Shown: positions 1 through 10,799 of the stretch, piece after piece | Layout: each line of letters begins with the position of its first letter | How positions within the stretch are numbered: the first letter of the stretch is position 1 | Assembly: GCA_009760855.2 (NCBI GenBank) | Contig: WPIO01000014.1 | Span: 5,999,001-6,063,000, forward strand | DNA: 64,000 nucleotides | Direction: 5' to 3' | From: Cristatella mucedo | Taxonomy: Eukaryota > Bryozoa > Phylactolaemata > Cristatellidae | Made by a program: the position numbers and the translations under genes | Notes under the pieces: generated by a model | Seen by the model: only the letters and a program-made list of their open reading frames with translations | What the model was told of the DNA's origin: nothing | Database searches by the model: none

Positions 1-252
1 TTGGCTAGGTAGATTTTTTAGTTTAGCACGAGTGCTGCTGTTGTGGATCACCATATCTTACGAAGATGGTTTGCAGCATTAAGTTTTTAAAATTAGCCGT
101 GCTTCTACGGTCTGTGACTGCTACTTTTCTTTTTAGCTGTATTAGGAACCCCTGGATTTGCCCAGGAGAATGCGGATTTTTATAATTGCTTGCAGCTGCT
201 TGCGATGGTGTTGGTGGAGCTAGCAGCTTAAGGTTGCACACTTAGGTTTTAG

Positions 253-423
253 GAGTGAGTACTGTGGTCGCTTCACTCTATCTGTCGGAGACGGCGCCCT
301 TGGCTCTCAAAGGGGCAGCTGGAACGCTCAACCAGCTGGCCATCGTCATCGGCATCCTCGTTGCGCAAGTGCTCGGTCTGCCACAGCTCCTCGGCGACAT
401 CGACAAGATCTACATCTTACTGT
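253..423 (+). CDS. GLUT exon a (TM4-TM5 region)
   Basis: The acceptor AG is at 251-252 and the donor GTAAG starts at 424. The reading frame starts at 255 and encodes YLSETAP, then [20 protein letters not shown], which matches the GLUT segment around TM5. The exon ends one base into a codon, which the next exon completes as leucine. Confidence 0.9.
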
Positions 424-3400
424 GTAAGGCAAAGTGACAGCATTGCAGATAGGCTGTAATGGCAGACTTTCCTAGAGAGTTTGTGTACATGTGTGATGTT
501 GTTGCCATTGCTGAGGCTGAGCTCGTGATGTCATTGCACAGCTCAGGGCCTGTGGAAGGGATTTGGTACATGCATGCAACTACTGCAGATTCTACTAGTG
601 TTATTCACATTGTCGCTTGACATCGTTGCATCCTTGCACCCAGTTAGATTGTTAATAGCACACCCCTTCCAGGTCTTCCTGACTATGCAGTAATGCACAT
701 CGCTTGGTGCTAAACTCCGTGGGTTGTCTGTCGTCAATGTTGCAAGGGCCATATTATATTATTTCTCACCGACCTGCACTAGCTCCCCATCAAGCAATGT
801 ATCGACTTCAAGGTTCTATCTGAAACTCACTTTTAGGCTCCTTCTTTCGCCTTGCTCTGGTTTATCTAATCTTAAATGCATATTCCTCTGGCTTTCAATC
901 ATACTGCTGGCATCTCTGACACGGATCGTTTAACTGTGCCTCTAAACAACTGCAGATCCACTGGGTAAGGCAGTTGCTTTCACGGCCTTGGTCGCGAGGT
1001 CGTGGGTTCGATTCCTGCGGTGGGGCGATCCTTTATTGCCACTGCAATCGGTGGTGATAGCCGTAAAGGCTCTTCTGTCGCTATACAAAAGAGGCTGTTT
1101 AATCAGCTAGGATTTATTTATTTATTTACAGCGTGCCTTCAGTTCCAATGCTCCCCAAGTCAGGCAGTCGTTACTGCATGAAATCAACGAAATTTTCTGA
1201 CTCGACGACATTTCAATCCTGGTCCTCGCAGCATTTCTGCCAACCGTGTAAATTGTCCTTTATAAGCCTGCACTTGGCTCACCTTGTGCTTACTTCCCAC
1301 CAATAATTTCATATGCATTTCTCCAGCAACCCTGAAGTGAAAAGAAAGGTATTTTTTATCTTACGGTGCTGTTCATCTTATTTATATCTTGAAACTTAGC
1401 ATGCATGTCGATCAGGAAAGCAGGGTTGGAGAATGTGTACCGCTGAATGGCCCTGCCAGTTGGATCCTCTCTATATCTCTAGCTGCAGACTTAGCAAAGC
1501 CGTGCGGTCTAAATAGTTGCTATGCTAGAGGTTCTCCAATGTCGTACTGAAAGCCAAAGCTTTCACCTTTTAGGGCGAAATCGCTTTCCAGTGCCTTCCA
1601 TTTAGTATCAATGATTTAAGGTCATATATGAATTGCTAAGTGGCCAAGGATGTAAATGGCAAACAAAGTGACACTGAATGACAGGCAGGAAAAGAAAGTT
1701 CAAGAAACAGAAATGGAACTGGAAGTCAGCTCCCAAAACTTGGGCCTGAAAAGTAAAAACATCTGCTGCCAACATTTTTTAATGCTTGCAAAAGACAGCT
1801 AATCTATCGTGCTGAGTCAACCTAGGGGTTGAAGATGGCTGATACTTTTTCAGCAGTTAGGGTAGGTAAGTAGGAACACAAGCACGGCCGGCCTGTTAGA
1901 GCAGAAGAGAACTTTTGAGTTAAGCAGATGCACGATGCACCTTTTGAACCAGGGAGGGACCGTTTTAAATGTATGCATTTATCCATCTGGTGGTAAGCCG
2001 GGTGACGTTGAGCAAGATGGACGTGCTGCTAGATTTTGTGAATGTAAAGTATAACCTTTGCACCAACTATAGAGACTTGGGTTCGTTTTTGGATGCCTTG
2101 TCAGAACGTCATTGCAGTTGGCTGTGCTCCATTGTATTTGGCAGCTGTTAAGGTCCTTAGCCAGCCATTGTGGTATAAAAGCTCTTAGTAGTAAATAGGT
2201 GATTGAATATGAGGGCTATATGTTGTTGTCAGTGATCGATTGGCTGCCTCTGCATTTCCTGCTGCAGAACAGTACTGCTTTATTATTGATTAGGTTTTCT
2301 GACTCTGAACTCTTGACTCATTTCATTAAATTCTGTAGATTGAGGCAAATGAATTGTGTACTGCAGCCTTTCTTCTAAATGTCATGCCAAGTCCAGTCGA
2401 ATATTGTTTGTGCGGCCAAGTTTGCTCCTCTCTCTGCTTATTCTTATCTAGCATGGTCTACTAGTCCGGAAAAAGACCCTCAACATTAACCAACGTTAAG
2501 AGCTCAAAAAAGAGCCAAAGGGCCTTGTAGGTGCTGCAACAGTGCAATGAAAAGCGTTGTAGTTACTGCATCAAAGCTACTAGAAATACCAAGTTGAGTG
2601 GATGTTGCAGATAGCAGTGCAGTGTAAGCTTTGAGCAAGACGTTTTTCGCATCACTGCCGTGCTGTGTTTTGCCTGAACAGCTTTTATACTTATTTTACA
2701 CCCAGTCAAACGCTTGTCTCTGGAGTTTTCTGTTCTTTTGGAGTCTTTTTTTTGGTGGGATGTAACTAGCATCGAATTGCCGTCTTAGCATTTACGGATG
2801 TGATGGAACATTTGGTAGATATGCTCATGCATATCTGAGGCTGTAAGTGTACTGCATGGCTATTTATAGCAAAACATGTTTAGCACCCCAAAATAACTAA
2901 ATCTCTTTGTAAGTACTTTTTATAGGCTAGCTAGTATTTCTTGTCTTTGTGCAAGGTGTGACGTGTAACTAACGCCCCGAGTTTCCTTTATCTGTTATAA
3001 GTTTCCTTTATCTGCATGTGCCATGCTATACTGAAGCTAATTTTATCAGGCAGTTCTTGTCTTCCTTGGTCTTTCTAACATTCGCCTGACTGCCCGTTGC
3101 AGTGGTGCCTCTTGGTCCGGCTCTGCTCCAGGTGGTGCTGCTGCCCTTTTGCTCTGAAAGCCCTGCGTGGCTGCTAATTTATCGAGGCAACACTGCTGCT
3201 GCGAAGCAAGGTATTTGCAGTGATTTCTGCCGAAGCCGTGCTGTGCCAGGAGCTTGCTGTGCCTTCCATCAGCTGCTGTCAGCAAGCGACTTCTGCTGTA
3301 GCGCTGCTATTCTTGAGGCAAGTGACTGACGTCGATGACGAGGTGGCTGCACTGGAGCGGGAGCTACGTGAGAAAACGGCTGCCAATCTAGTAAGTCATC

Positions 3401-6400
3401 AATGATACACCTGCATATATTTACGATCGTCGTCTCATGGCCGCTTTAACGGTCTCTAGTTGATGAATTTATTTGGTGTTTAATTTGTCTGTCTGCTTTG
3501 GTTAATCTGTTACCTTGTGCCAAGGTTCGATTTCCATCATTGCTGCTATTGCAGAGAAAGTGAGTGGAATCAGGCCGTAGTAAATTAGTAAAGGCCGGCT
3601 GCTGAAATCATGCTAGCTTTGGTGTTATACTGTGCTGCTTGCACCATCCCGGTTTGTGGTAATTGGCAGCTATTCGATATTGCTGAGCCCTGTGCTATGC
3701 TTTCACTTTCGTTCGATCCGAATGTTGCCATGCTTATTCACGGGATTTTTAGGACATGACACAGGATTGCTTATGAATTGCAGCTCCCAAAGATCATGTT
3801 CTTTTTAATTATTGCCGGGCCATTTCCAATATTCTTTGAATTGATGAATAGCCATGCTGCTAGCCTTGCATGTCAAATATCTTAGGGTCCACTTAATAGG
3901 TTGTTTAGTGCTTCGGTGCCCGACTAGATGTATTCTTCAATTCTTGAGAAGTACAACATAGGACGTTATGGCATTGTCCATTGTAAATTCAGTGATCTGG
4001 TCACTGGAAGTTTCATTTATGTAGAGGCAAGAGAGCTTTTGCAGCTATCAACCCGCTTGCAGCAGGCATTACAAGATTCTGACTGTCTGGACTCGAACTC
4101 ACGACCTGGATCGTGAAGTCCGGGCACCTGACCCCTAACTAAAGAATTGTTTAGTTGTTTGTGACTATTTCGCTGTCTTTAATTCATCTGTCATCTAATA
4201 GTGTCTGTTGGTAGGTCACATTGAAAGACTTTTTTGTGATCCGGCATTTACGGAAACCTCTGGTGATAGCAGTCGTCATGCAGCTGTCGCAACAGTTGTC
4301 CGGCATCAATGCAGTGAGTATCGCACTCTTCAGAATTTGAAACTCTGTTTGGGTTGTGCACAAATTGTCGTTAAGTACATAGTGCTGAGCTTGGAATCTT
4401 TTCACATCGCTCTCTAAAACTTAACGATGATAAAACTAACTTACTAGTTATGGGCAAACCCAGTGTGATCCAGAGATTGGAAAGGCTGACTCTCAAAATT
4501 GGCTCTGCCAGCATATCTCCTGTCGAATCAGCTCGGAATCTAGGTGCCATATTCCAAAGCGACCTCTCGTCAGACGACCATATCAGCTCCACAGTCAAAT
4601 CCGCCTATTTTCAGCTTCATAACATTGCTAAAATTCGGGCTTGTTTAGATAAAGATACCACGTCCAAGTTAGTTCATGCATTCGTTACATCCCGTCTCGA
4701 CTTCTGCAACTCACTGCTTACTGGCCTACCATCATGTGCGATCAGCCGATTGCAGCTTGTGCAAAACTCTGCAGCTAGGCTTGTCTGTCGTGAGCTTCGC
4801 AGTTGCCACATTACTCCACTTCTCGCCGACCTGCACTGGCAACCAGTCAAGCAACGGATTGACTTCAAGGTTTTGTCACTCACTTTTAGGTCCCTTCATT
4901 CTATGGCTCCAGCCTATCTGTCAGATATACTACCCCATCAGGCCAAGCATCGTACCACCTGCTTCTCGGAATCCAACAGTCTAGAAGTACCTCATACAAA
5001 CCTTGAATCCTTTGGAGACCGTGCATTTAGTTCATATGCTCCCAAAGCCTGGAACTCCCTCCCGACCTGCGTCAAAACATCCCCTAACCTGACCACATTT
5101 AAAAGGAACCTAAAAACACCTATTTAGGACAGCATTTAGTGGGTCCCTGTGATTCGTCTTTGATGTGCTTATGCGTGCTGACACTGTGCATGCTGCCACT
5201 AACAACATTTGCATGCTGACCCTGTGCATGTCACCCCTAACCATATTATTCATCTCGTTTGTTTTTCAAGCATGATTTTACTTACCATTCAATTGCATTT
5301 CACTTTGCAGCAAATGTAAAGCGCCTAGAGAGAGATTTAGTTCTCTGAGGGCGCTTTATCAAGTGAATTATTATTATTATTATTATTACTCCTGGGCCAT
5401 TTTAACGTTTACATTAGCTACACGACTAGTGCTGTCGTGTAAATTTGTCAGGATCAATGAATGCAAGGCTTGAGACCTAGTCGATGCATGGCTATGGCAA
5501 CGCAGCCCATGACCCTTGCTTGTAAGTTGCACATGTTCCTCATCAGCCGAGCAGCTTTCTTTTCTTCTTACGACAGTCCTCAGCCCTGTTGCCTGCTTAC
5601 ACTTTTGCTGACAGCTTTTGCACAGAATGCTAAATTGTCAGTAATGTTTCTGAAAGCAAACCACTGTCCATTTCTGGTGGATGATTTGTCAACCCTGACT
5701 CACAGCTGCTTACCCTGCCCTTAGGGCTTGCTGATCTCGAGTGCTTATATTGTCTCTGAGAAATGATGTGGGTTTTTTATTAGCTTAATAAGAATATAAA
5801 AGTGATGTATGGCAATGATCTTTGTTCGGATTCAAGAGCAGGACTGCTTACAGCTAGTTTTGGTTCTAGCCAACCTTTAGCTCGATCCACCTGGTCTGCC
5901 TCCAGCTACTCACTTCAGAAGTAGGTGCAAGATATTTTCCAGATTTACTAAGAGGCCCACTGAACTTATGCAGATTGGTAAGTGCATTTGTTCAGTCCTT
6001 GCTGATCCACAAAAAATAATCTTGCAATGGTTTCGTCATTCATATCGCCTGCTTAAGATTTACACCTGTGATTTGGTGCAATGGTGTTAAGTCCTGAAAC
6101 AGGTGTGAAGTGATGGCTCTTTCATGTTGCTGCAGAATCTCATTGGCTGACAATGCATTATGCTTAGATGCGCACTTACATTACTCATCACGTCCACAAT
6201 CCCAGTCTGCACTGAAGATTCCTACTCAAAAAAATGCATGCTATATGATGTCTTACGCAACGACATCTACTCTCCAACTGCCGACTATGGCACATCTTTT
6301 TCAGCGGTCCTGAACTGCTACTTCTATGCTACTCACTACCTCAACTGCTCTCCTAACTCTGCTATGCTTCCCACTTTCTCTTTGTTGCGTGAGACGAAGT

Positions 6401-9400
6401 CTGTTGGCTACCGAATGCGTACCGACAGCCGCTTAGGCTGTGAGTGCGCTATACAAAACTCTCCTGCGTAACACCCACATGGTCTTTTTGACTTTGTGAA
6501 GTTACTGACGGAGATACATACTTGGTGCATAGATATTTGCTCACTGCTCGGAAAAGCCAACTGGGAAATTTTGTTTGTTAAGCCATGGCTGGCTAATACG
6601 TGCATCTGTTTGTTAGCTGCTTCGAGGTGAAGAAGTAGTTGGCTGATCTGGGTATATGCCTTGCACTACATGCTCGTACAGAACTCAAGAGATGACAAGC
6701 AATTGACAACGATCTCAATACTAGACATTTAGTTAAGTGTGCTGAGTCACTCGTTTCTGTTGTGCGATTTGGATTTCCTATGAAGAGTTTTATTTTGTTG
6801 TCATCAAGTTGGAAGGAAGTTGGACGACATTCAGAATCTTTTGTCTGCATTATGGAATTGTAGTCTGTCGGTCGCCTGAGTTGACTCTGGGTTTGAGCGA
6901 AACTTAATTAAGACCTTACAAATTTTGCTGTAGGTCCACAAAGATTTCTTTCATTTATCTGGAATCTCCATCCGACTATCTGTGAACTGATTTAGTGGTC
7001 GTGAATAAATCCACTCCCCGTTTCGGTGTGTGTAAGTGCTTCGCAAACTCGGAAATTTATGTTTACTCTTGAAGTGATTAGCTTTTGCTTCAATGCATAG
7101 TTTTTATCTTCGCACAAAAATCTGACAATCGCAAATGTTGCACGAAGTAAACGTTTGGTTTTAGCTGCTGGACATTCCTGCTTTCTCTCAAAAAAGTAGC
7201 AAGCAAGTAGGCTGCAAAGATTTGCAGCTTTTTCTTTACAATCTATACTTGAAGGAACCAATTTACTGATAGGCATTACTGTTATATTAATCATCCATGT
7301 AATCATGTATTAGTGTGCTAGCCTGGCTTCTGTCAGGCAATGTGGCATCGCTTGAGCTGCCTGCCAAACCCTTAGCCCACGGCATTCTTGTTTGCTGTAG
7401 GTGCTCTACTACTCTACGAGCATATTTGAGTCCGTCAACCTCAGTTCAGACGATGCACAACATGCTACTCTCGGCATAGGAGCAGTCATGGTGGCCATGA
7501 CCTTCGTTTCGGTTCTGCTTATCGACCGACTTGGAAGAAGGACTCTGCATTTGACCGGTCTCGGTGGCATGTTTTTCAGCTTATTGGTCTTGACTGTAGC
7601 ACTTGCTCTTCAGGTAGTAGACCTCGGAAAGCAATGGACTGCAGCTTTGCTCACCAGCTGACTGCCGTCCAATGCTGCTGCTCTTGCTGCTGTTTATTGA
7701 GATAATGTATAGAACTCAGTCTTATCAAAGTAAGAGTTGATGGTAGTAGCAGCCTGAAATCCATTGAAGCATTAGGAACCCTCGTGTTGAGCAAGAAGCA
7801 AAAGCTTGCTCGATGCTCGAAGTCGTGCTCGAATTATGGCCCCCTGTTTTGCCAGTATGGAAATAGGCAAAAGAGAATGCAGCTAGTGGCATCTGCTGCT
7901 GACACTGTGAATGCTGCCACTAACCACATTTGTATGCTGACTCTGTGCATGTCAGCCCTAACCATGTTATTAATGTTGTTTATCAAGCATGATATTACTC
8001 AGCATTCAATCGCATTCCCTTTGCAGCAATTGTAAAGCGCCTAGAAAGAGATTGAGTTCTCCGAGGGCACTTTATCAAGTGCATTATTATTACTATTATT
8101 ATTAATATTATTTAAGGGACTGGCGAGCTACTGTTAGTGGTTTGGGAGCAGCAAGGGTGTGCGTTCTTTTTTATTGTGTTAGCCTGTTACACCAGCGACT
8201 AGCTAGATGGGTGAGTTCGACATCTGTTGGAGTGGAATGGCAGTCTGCCTGTATCCCGCCTGCTGACACCTATACTTTCGTGAGAACCAGTACCAATTGA
8301 CCGTTCACCACTCAGACATTGCATAATTGATTTATGTGGCTGTATACTTCCAGAAACTCATTGCAACAAACGTGCTGCTATTCAGTAAGTCTTTGTATAG
8401 TGCCCAGAGAGGCCGAAATCTCTATCCAAGATCTTTAAAACTCTTTGCAAGCAAAGCAGTAGAAGCAGTGACAAGCACGGTGTCATGTTTAGACAAGCAC
8501 TGCCTATACGTGGCCCCTGGTTAGTAACATACAATGAATCGTACATAGGTAAGGACACAAATGGGTGGACGACAATTTCCCTGGGGCGCAGGGAGGCTGG
8601 GCAGCACATTTTGATCTGTAGTACTGCCACAATGTTGGGCTGTATGCATTATCTATCGCATGCCAAGCAGCACGTCCGTGATGTCTTTGACTGCATCGCC
8701 TTTGCACCCGTAGCAGTAGTGCCAGAATGTTCTCAAGGCCTGGCGCTGAGAGCAAGCTTCGTTTTTGTGTAGGAAAGTGTCAACTGGATTCACTACCTCG
8801 GACTAGTAGCTGTCGTCGTTTACATTATCTTTTTCAACTGTGGGCCTGGTATGTCGATTTTTTCGTGGATAAGCTGCTAACCCTGCGAACCAGCTCCTCT
8901 GAGTCAGCATACGAGTCTTGTTGGCGTCTCGCTATCCAGCCGAAGCTCGTGCAAACCGCTGACAAATGCAGACACAGTTTGTGATGCATGCTGCATTATA
9001 CGATTTTTAGGTTCTATCCCCTGGTTCATAACGGCAGAGCTGTTTGAGCAGAATGCTCGAGCGCACACCATGGGCATAGCAAACCTCGTGAACTGGTTGG
9101 CCAACTTTGCTGTGGGACTCCTGTTTCCAATAATGCAGGTAAGAGAGAGAAGTTCTACAGTGTACTATGCCTTTGACTACGTTGTGTGCAGGTACTAGGG
9201 TTGTAGGCCTGGCTTAGTATATGTACCCTAACAACTCAAAGGCCCTGTTAGGTAAGCGTGCGTGCGTGTGTGTCCTTGTATATGTATGTGTGTTTGTGCA
9301 TTCGTGTTTGTGCTTGCTCAAGCAAGCGCCTGCGACCCAAGTGCTAGTCCGTTAGGCTGACAGCTTAGACTGAGTTTATCGCTGATTGCAAGCCTGTGCA

Positions 9401-10592
9401 CTGTATGCATGCACATAAGTTGCATTGCTTTTATGATAGTGAAAATCTGAATCCATATCACCTGGATTGCCAAAGATATTCTAGCACTCATCGTGGGAGT
9501 CTTTGTGTAATGGGTTATACTCATCAGCTTTCACTCTGGTTTTTTTTCTGCCGAAACTGTTCGGCCACGTGATAGGTGAGGCCACCTCAACGTTAGACTG
9601 CTGCTCATGCTTTCCATAATTTCAAGGATCTGTTGCCGGGCAACAGATAGCTTGTGCCACATAGTCGTTTGCCAAATAGATGGGCTGCGATAGTCCTGGA
9701 GGAAAAGTGCTAGATCTTTACGACCGAGGTCGTGGGTTCGAATCCTGCTGTTGGGCGAGCCTTTATTGCCAACTGCAGCAGCTCTGATGATAGCCGATAA
9801 GGCTCTTCTGCCGCTGTACAAATGAGGCCGTTAAAATCAGGTACGACTATTTGAGGTTGGTATGTGCTGGGTCGAAGATTGGTGGCAGGAGACAGGTTTG
9901 AATTCTCCAACGGTCAGTGTCGGACGATGCTGTTTTTAGCTTTCTTACCGGTCAATCTTGGTCCTAGCTGTATGGTATAACCCTGTTCCTTATTTACTGT
10001 TCATTCATTTTGAAATCGTGCATAGCCTCACACACAATCATAAGATTCCTTGAACGAAAATCTTGCTACAAATCTAGTGGACGAAGGTAATTAATTAGCC
10101 GCAATTGATACAGCTGCGTGTAGAAACCTGTAAGAGGCTGAGGTCAACATTCATCATCACGAGCCATAATTTGCAGATGCATTGACTAGAAATGAGGCAC
10201 TTAAAATGCTTTTGACGTAGAAGAAGAAGTCGCTCTTAGTTTGTTGGTATGCAGCCACTTTCTATTCCCCAGACGCTAGGAAAGCTGTCACTATTATGGT
10301 TCGACCCAATGCTTTTGCTCACTCCCACAAAAGCAGCAACGTTTTGCTAGCGATTGAGGTTTGCTAGTGACAATCTACTTGGAATGAATTAACGCTGCTA
10401 GTACATGTGCACTGCTGTGCACCCTGTTCGAGTGAGTGTCTACTCTTGACATTGATAACGTTGTAGAAAGAAATGGCTTATTACGCCTTCGTACCATTCG
10501 GTGTTCTTCTGCTTGCATTTTGGATATTTACATACAAGAAGGTTCCAGAAACAAAGAACAGACCTACTGACGAGATTGTCGCCCAGTTCAAG
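253..10592 (+). CDS. Facilitative glucose transporter, GLUT/SLC2A family (3' part of gene, 8 exons)
   Basis: Plasma-membrane sugar uniporter of the major facilitator superfamily. Eight exons join in frame: 253-423, 3103-3210, 3302-3390, 4215-4313, 7401-7613, 8773-8848, 9011-9138 and 10467-10592, each bounded by AG/GT. The product covers TM4-5 through the C-terminus, about 330 residues; the first exons lie before the window. Visible family motifs are YLSETAP with GAAGTLNQ after it, [15 protein letters not shown] in TM7, YYSTSIFE, the loop motif [19 protein letters not shown] (split by an intron) and VPETK before the tail. The QLS triplet in TM7 is typical of glucose-selective class I GLUTs. 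No stop or frameshift lies inside the exons, so the gene is probably functional. Introns are 2679, 91, 824, 3087, 1159, 162 and 1328 bp, and several hold transposon fragments. The exact paralogue cannot be assigned. Confidence 0.93.
720..940 (+). mobile_element. LINE family A, short internal fragment
   Basis: Lies in GLUT intron 1. Bases around 760-840 match the LINE A coding stretch for ADLHW, then [14 protein letters not shown] and the FRSLHS region, with many changes. It is far more diverged than the copy at 4405-5390. Confidence 0.6.
957..1130 (+). mobile_element. tRNA-derived SINE, family 1
   Basis: Carries the RNA polymerase III B box GGTTCGATTCC at 1005-1015. This is followed by the family body (CGATCCTTTATTGCC, GGTGATAGCCGTAAAGGCT, CGCTATACAAAAGAGG) and an ATTT-rich tail. 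Nearly the same body occurs at 54537-54720. Confidence 0.85.
3103..3210 (+). CDS. GLUT exon b (TM6 and start of the large cytoplasmic loop)
   Basis: The acceptor AG is at 3101-3102 and the donor GT at 3211. It encodes PALLQ and [11 protein letters not shown], the conserved end of TM6 (PFCPESPR-like in human GLUTs). It ends one base into an alanine codon completed by the next exon. Confidence 0.9.
3302..3390 (+). CDS. GLUT exon c (central cytoplasmic loop)
   Basis: It follows a 91-bp intron with acceptor AG at 3300-3301; the donor GTAAGT starts at 3391. Splicing changes frame and gives the loop motif [17 protein letters not shown], corresponding to the helical intracellular loop between TM6 and TM7. 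It ends in phase 0. Confidence 0.88.
4080..4132 (-). mobile_element. tRNA-like SINE head, fragment
   Basis: On the minus strand the segment reads as a tRNA-like head with a B-box-like GAGTTCGAGTCC. It is only about 50 bp long and the family is unclear. It lies in the GLUT intron between 3391 and 4214. Confidence 0.4.
4215..4313 (+). CDS. GLUT exon d (TM7, QQLSGINA)
   Basis: The acceptor AG is at 4213-4214 and the donor GTGAGT starts at 4314. The 33 codons end with [11 protein letters not shown], the most diagnostic sugar-binding motif of GLUTs, in TM7. Phase 0 at both ends. Confidence 0.92.
4405..5390 (+). mobile_element. LINE family A, 5'-truncated non-LTR retrotransposon with intact 3' ORF
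   Basis: The open frame begins before the methionine at 4450 with [14 protein letters not shown], the usual stretch following the reverse transcriptase palm, and continues to the stop at 5125-5127. Downstream RT/thumb motifs are [45 protein letters not shown] and PKAWNSLP. This pattern is typical of CR1/L2/Jockey-group LINEs. The catalytic YADD region and endonuclease are missing (5' truncation). The 3' UTR ends in a GC hairpin (AAAGCGCC with GGGCGCTTT at about 5319-5358) followed by an ATT repeat to 5388. It is the best preserved family A copy here and sits in a GLUT intron. Confidence 0.9.
6250..6515 (+). mobile_element. LINE family B, 3'-terminal fragment
   Basis: The frame across 6250-6471 encodes the family B C-terminus and read-through: [36 protein letters not shown]. 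The same stretch occurs on the minus strand at 57820-58040 and 60826-61030. The 3' tail matches CACCCACAT-GTCTTT-GACTTTGTG. It lies in the same intron as the LINE A copy. Confidence 0.75.
7401..7613 (+). CDS. GLUT exon e (end of TM7 to TM9)
   Basis: The acceptor AG is at 7399-7400 and the exon ends at CAG before GTAGTA. The 71 codons include [10 protein letters not shown] and the conserved [10 protein letters not shown] loop between TM8 and TM9. The open frame runs past the donor for 16 codons, but continuity with the next exon shows that the true end is at 7613. Confidence 0.92.
7888..8115 (+). mobile_element. LINE family A, 3' UTR tail only
   Basis: The sequence from about 7888 (GCTGACACTGTGAATGC) to the hairpin AAAGCGCC...GGGCACTTT (8034-8073) and the ATT-rich tail matches the 3' UTR of the copy at 4405-5390. 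No coding part is present: a very short 5'-truncated insertion in a GLUT intron. Confidence 0.85.
8773..8848 (+). CDS. GLUT exon f (TM10, first half)
   Basis: The acceptor AG is at 8771-8772 and the donor GTATGT starts at 8849. It encodes a hydrophobic stretch ending in FFNCGP; the following glycine codon is split across the intron and leads into GSIPWF. Confidence 0.9.
9011..9138 (+). CDS. GLUT exon g (TM10 end to TM11)
   Basis: The acceptor AG is at 9009-9010 and the donor GTAAGA starts at 9139. It encodes [19 protein letters not shown] followed by [17 protein letters not shown]. This matches the PGPIPWFIVAELF segment (TM10, the cytochalasin-B site of mammalian GLUTs) and TM11. Confidence 0.93.
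9715..9845 (+). mobile_element. tRNA-derived SINE, family 1, partial
   Basis: B box GGTTCGAATCC at 9735-9745, then the family body with GATAGCCGATAAGGCTCTTCTG and a GTACAAATGAGG end. The tRNA-like head is truncated. Lies in the GLUT intron 9139-10466. Confidence 0.75.
10467..10592 (+). CDS. GLUT exon h (TM12 and C-terminal VPETK)
   Basis: The acceptor AG is at 10465-10466 and the donor GT at 10593. It encodes the hydrophobic TM12, then [20 protein letters not shown], the standard GLUT C-terminal signature PETKG/N with DEI. It ends in phase 0 after a lysine codon. Confidence 0.9.
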
Positions 10593-10662
10593 GTGGCTGG
10601 TGTTTGATGGCAAGGCTGTCATGCTCACGTTAGCTCACCACACATGTGGCATTTCATTTCAG

Positions 10663-10764
10663 CAGGGTAGGAAAGACGTTGTGTATGTTGGTCGTACTCT
10701 GGACCATGTTAGTGCAAGCAATGGCTCAGCATACTTCCCTCATTTTTCCATAATAGGTATCTAG
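10663..10764 (+). CDS. Possible last GLUT exon (cytoplasmic tail)
   Basis: A pyrimidine-rich tract ending in TTTCAG (10657-10662) precedes 33 open codons in phase 0 that stop at TAG 10762-10764. The intron would be 70 bp, similar to the 91-bp intron upstream. GLUT tails are poorly conserved, so the residues give no independent support. An RNA read across 10592/10663 would settle it. Confidence 0.4.
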   Translation, partial: QGRKDVVYVGRTLDHVSASNGSAYFPHFSIIGI

Positions 10765-10799
10765 ACCGTTCACTTCAAAGATCTCTTGATCGTGAATGC

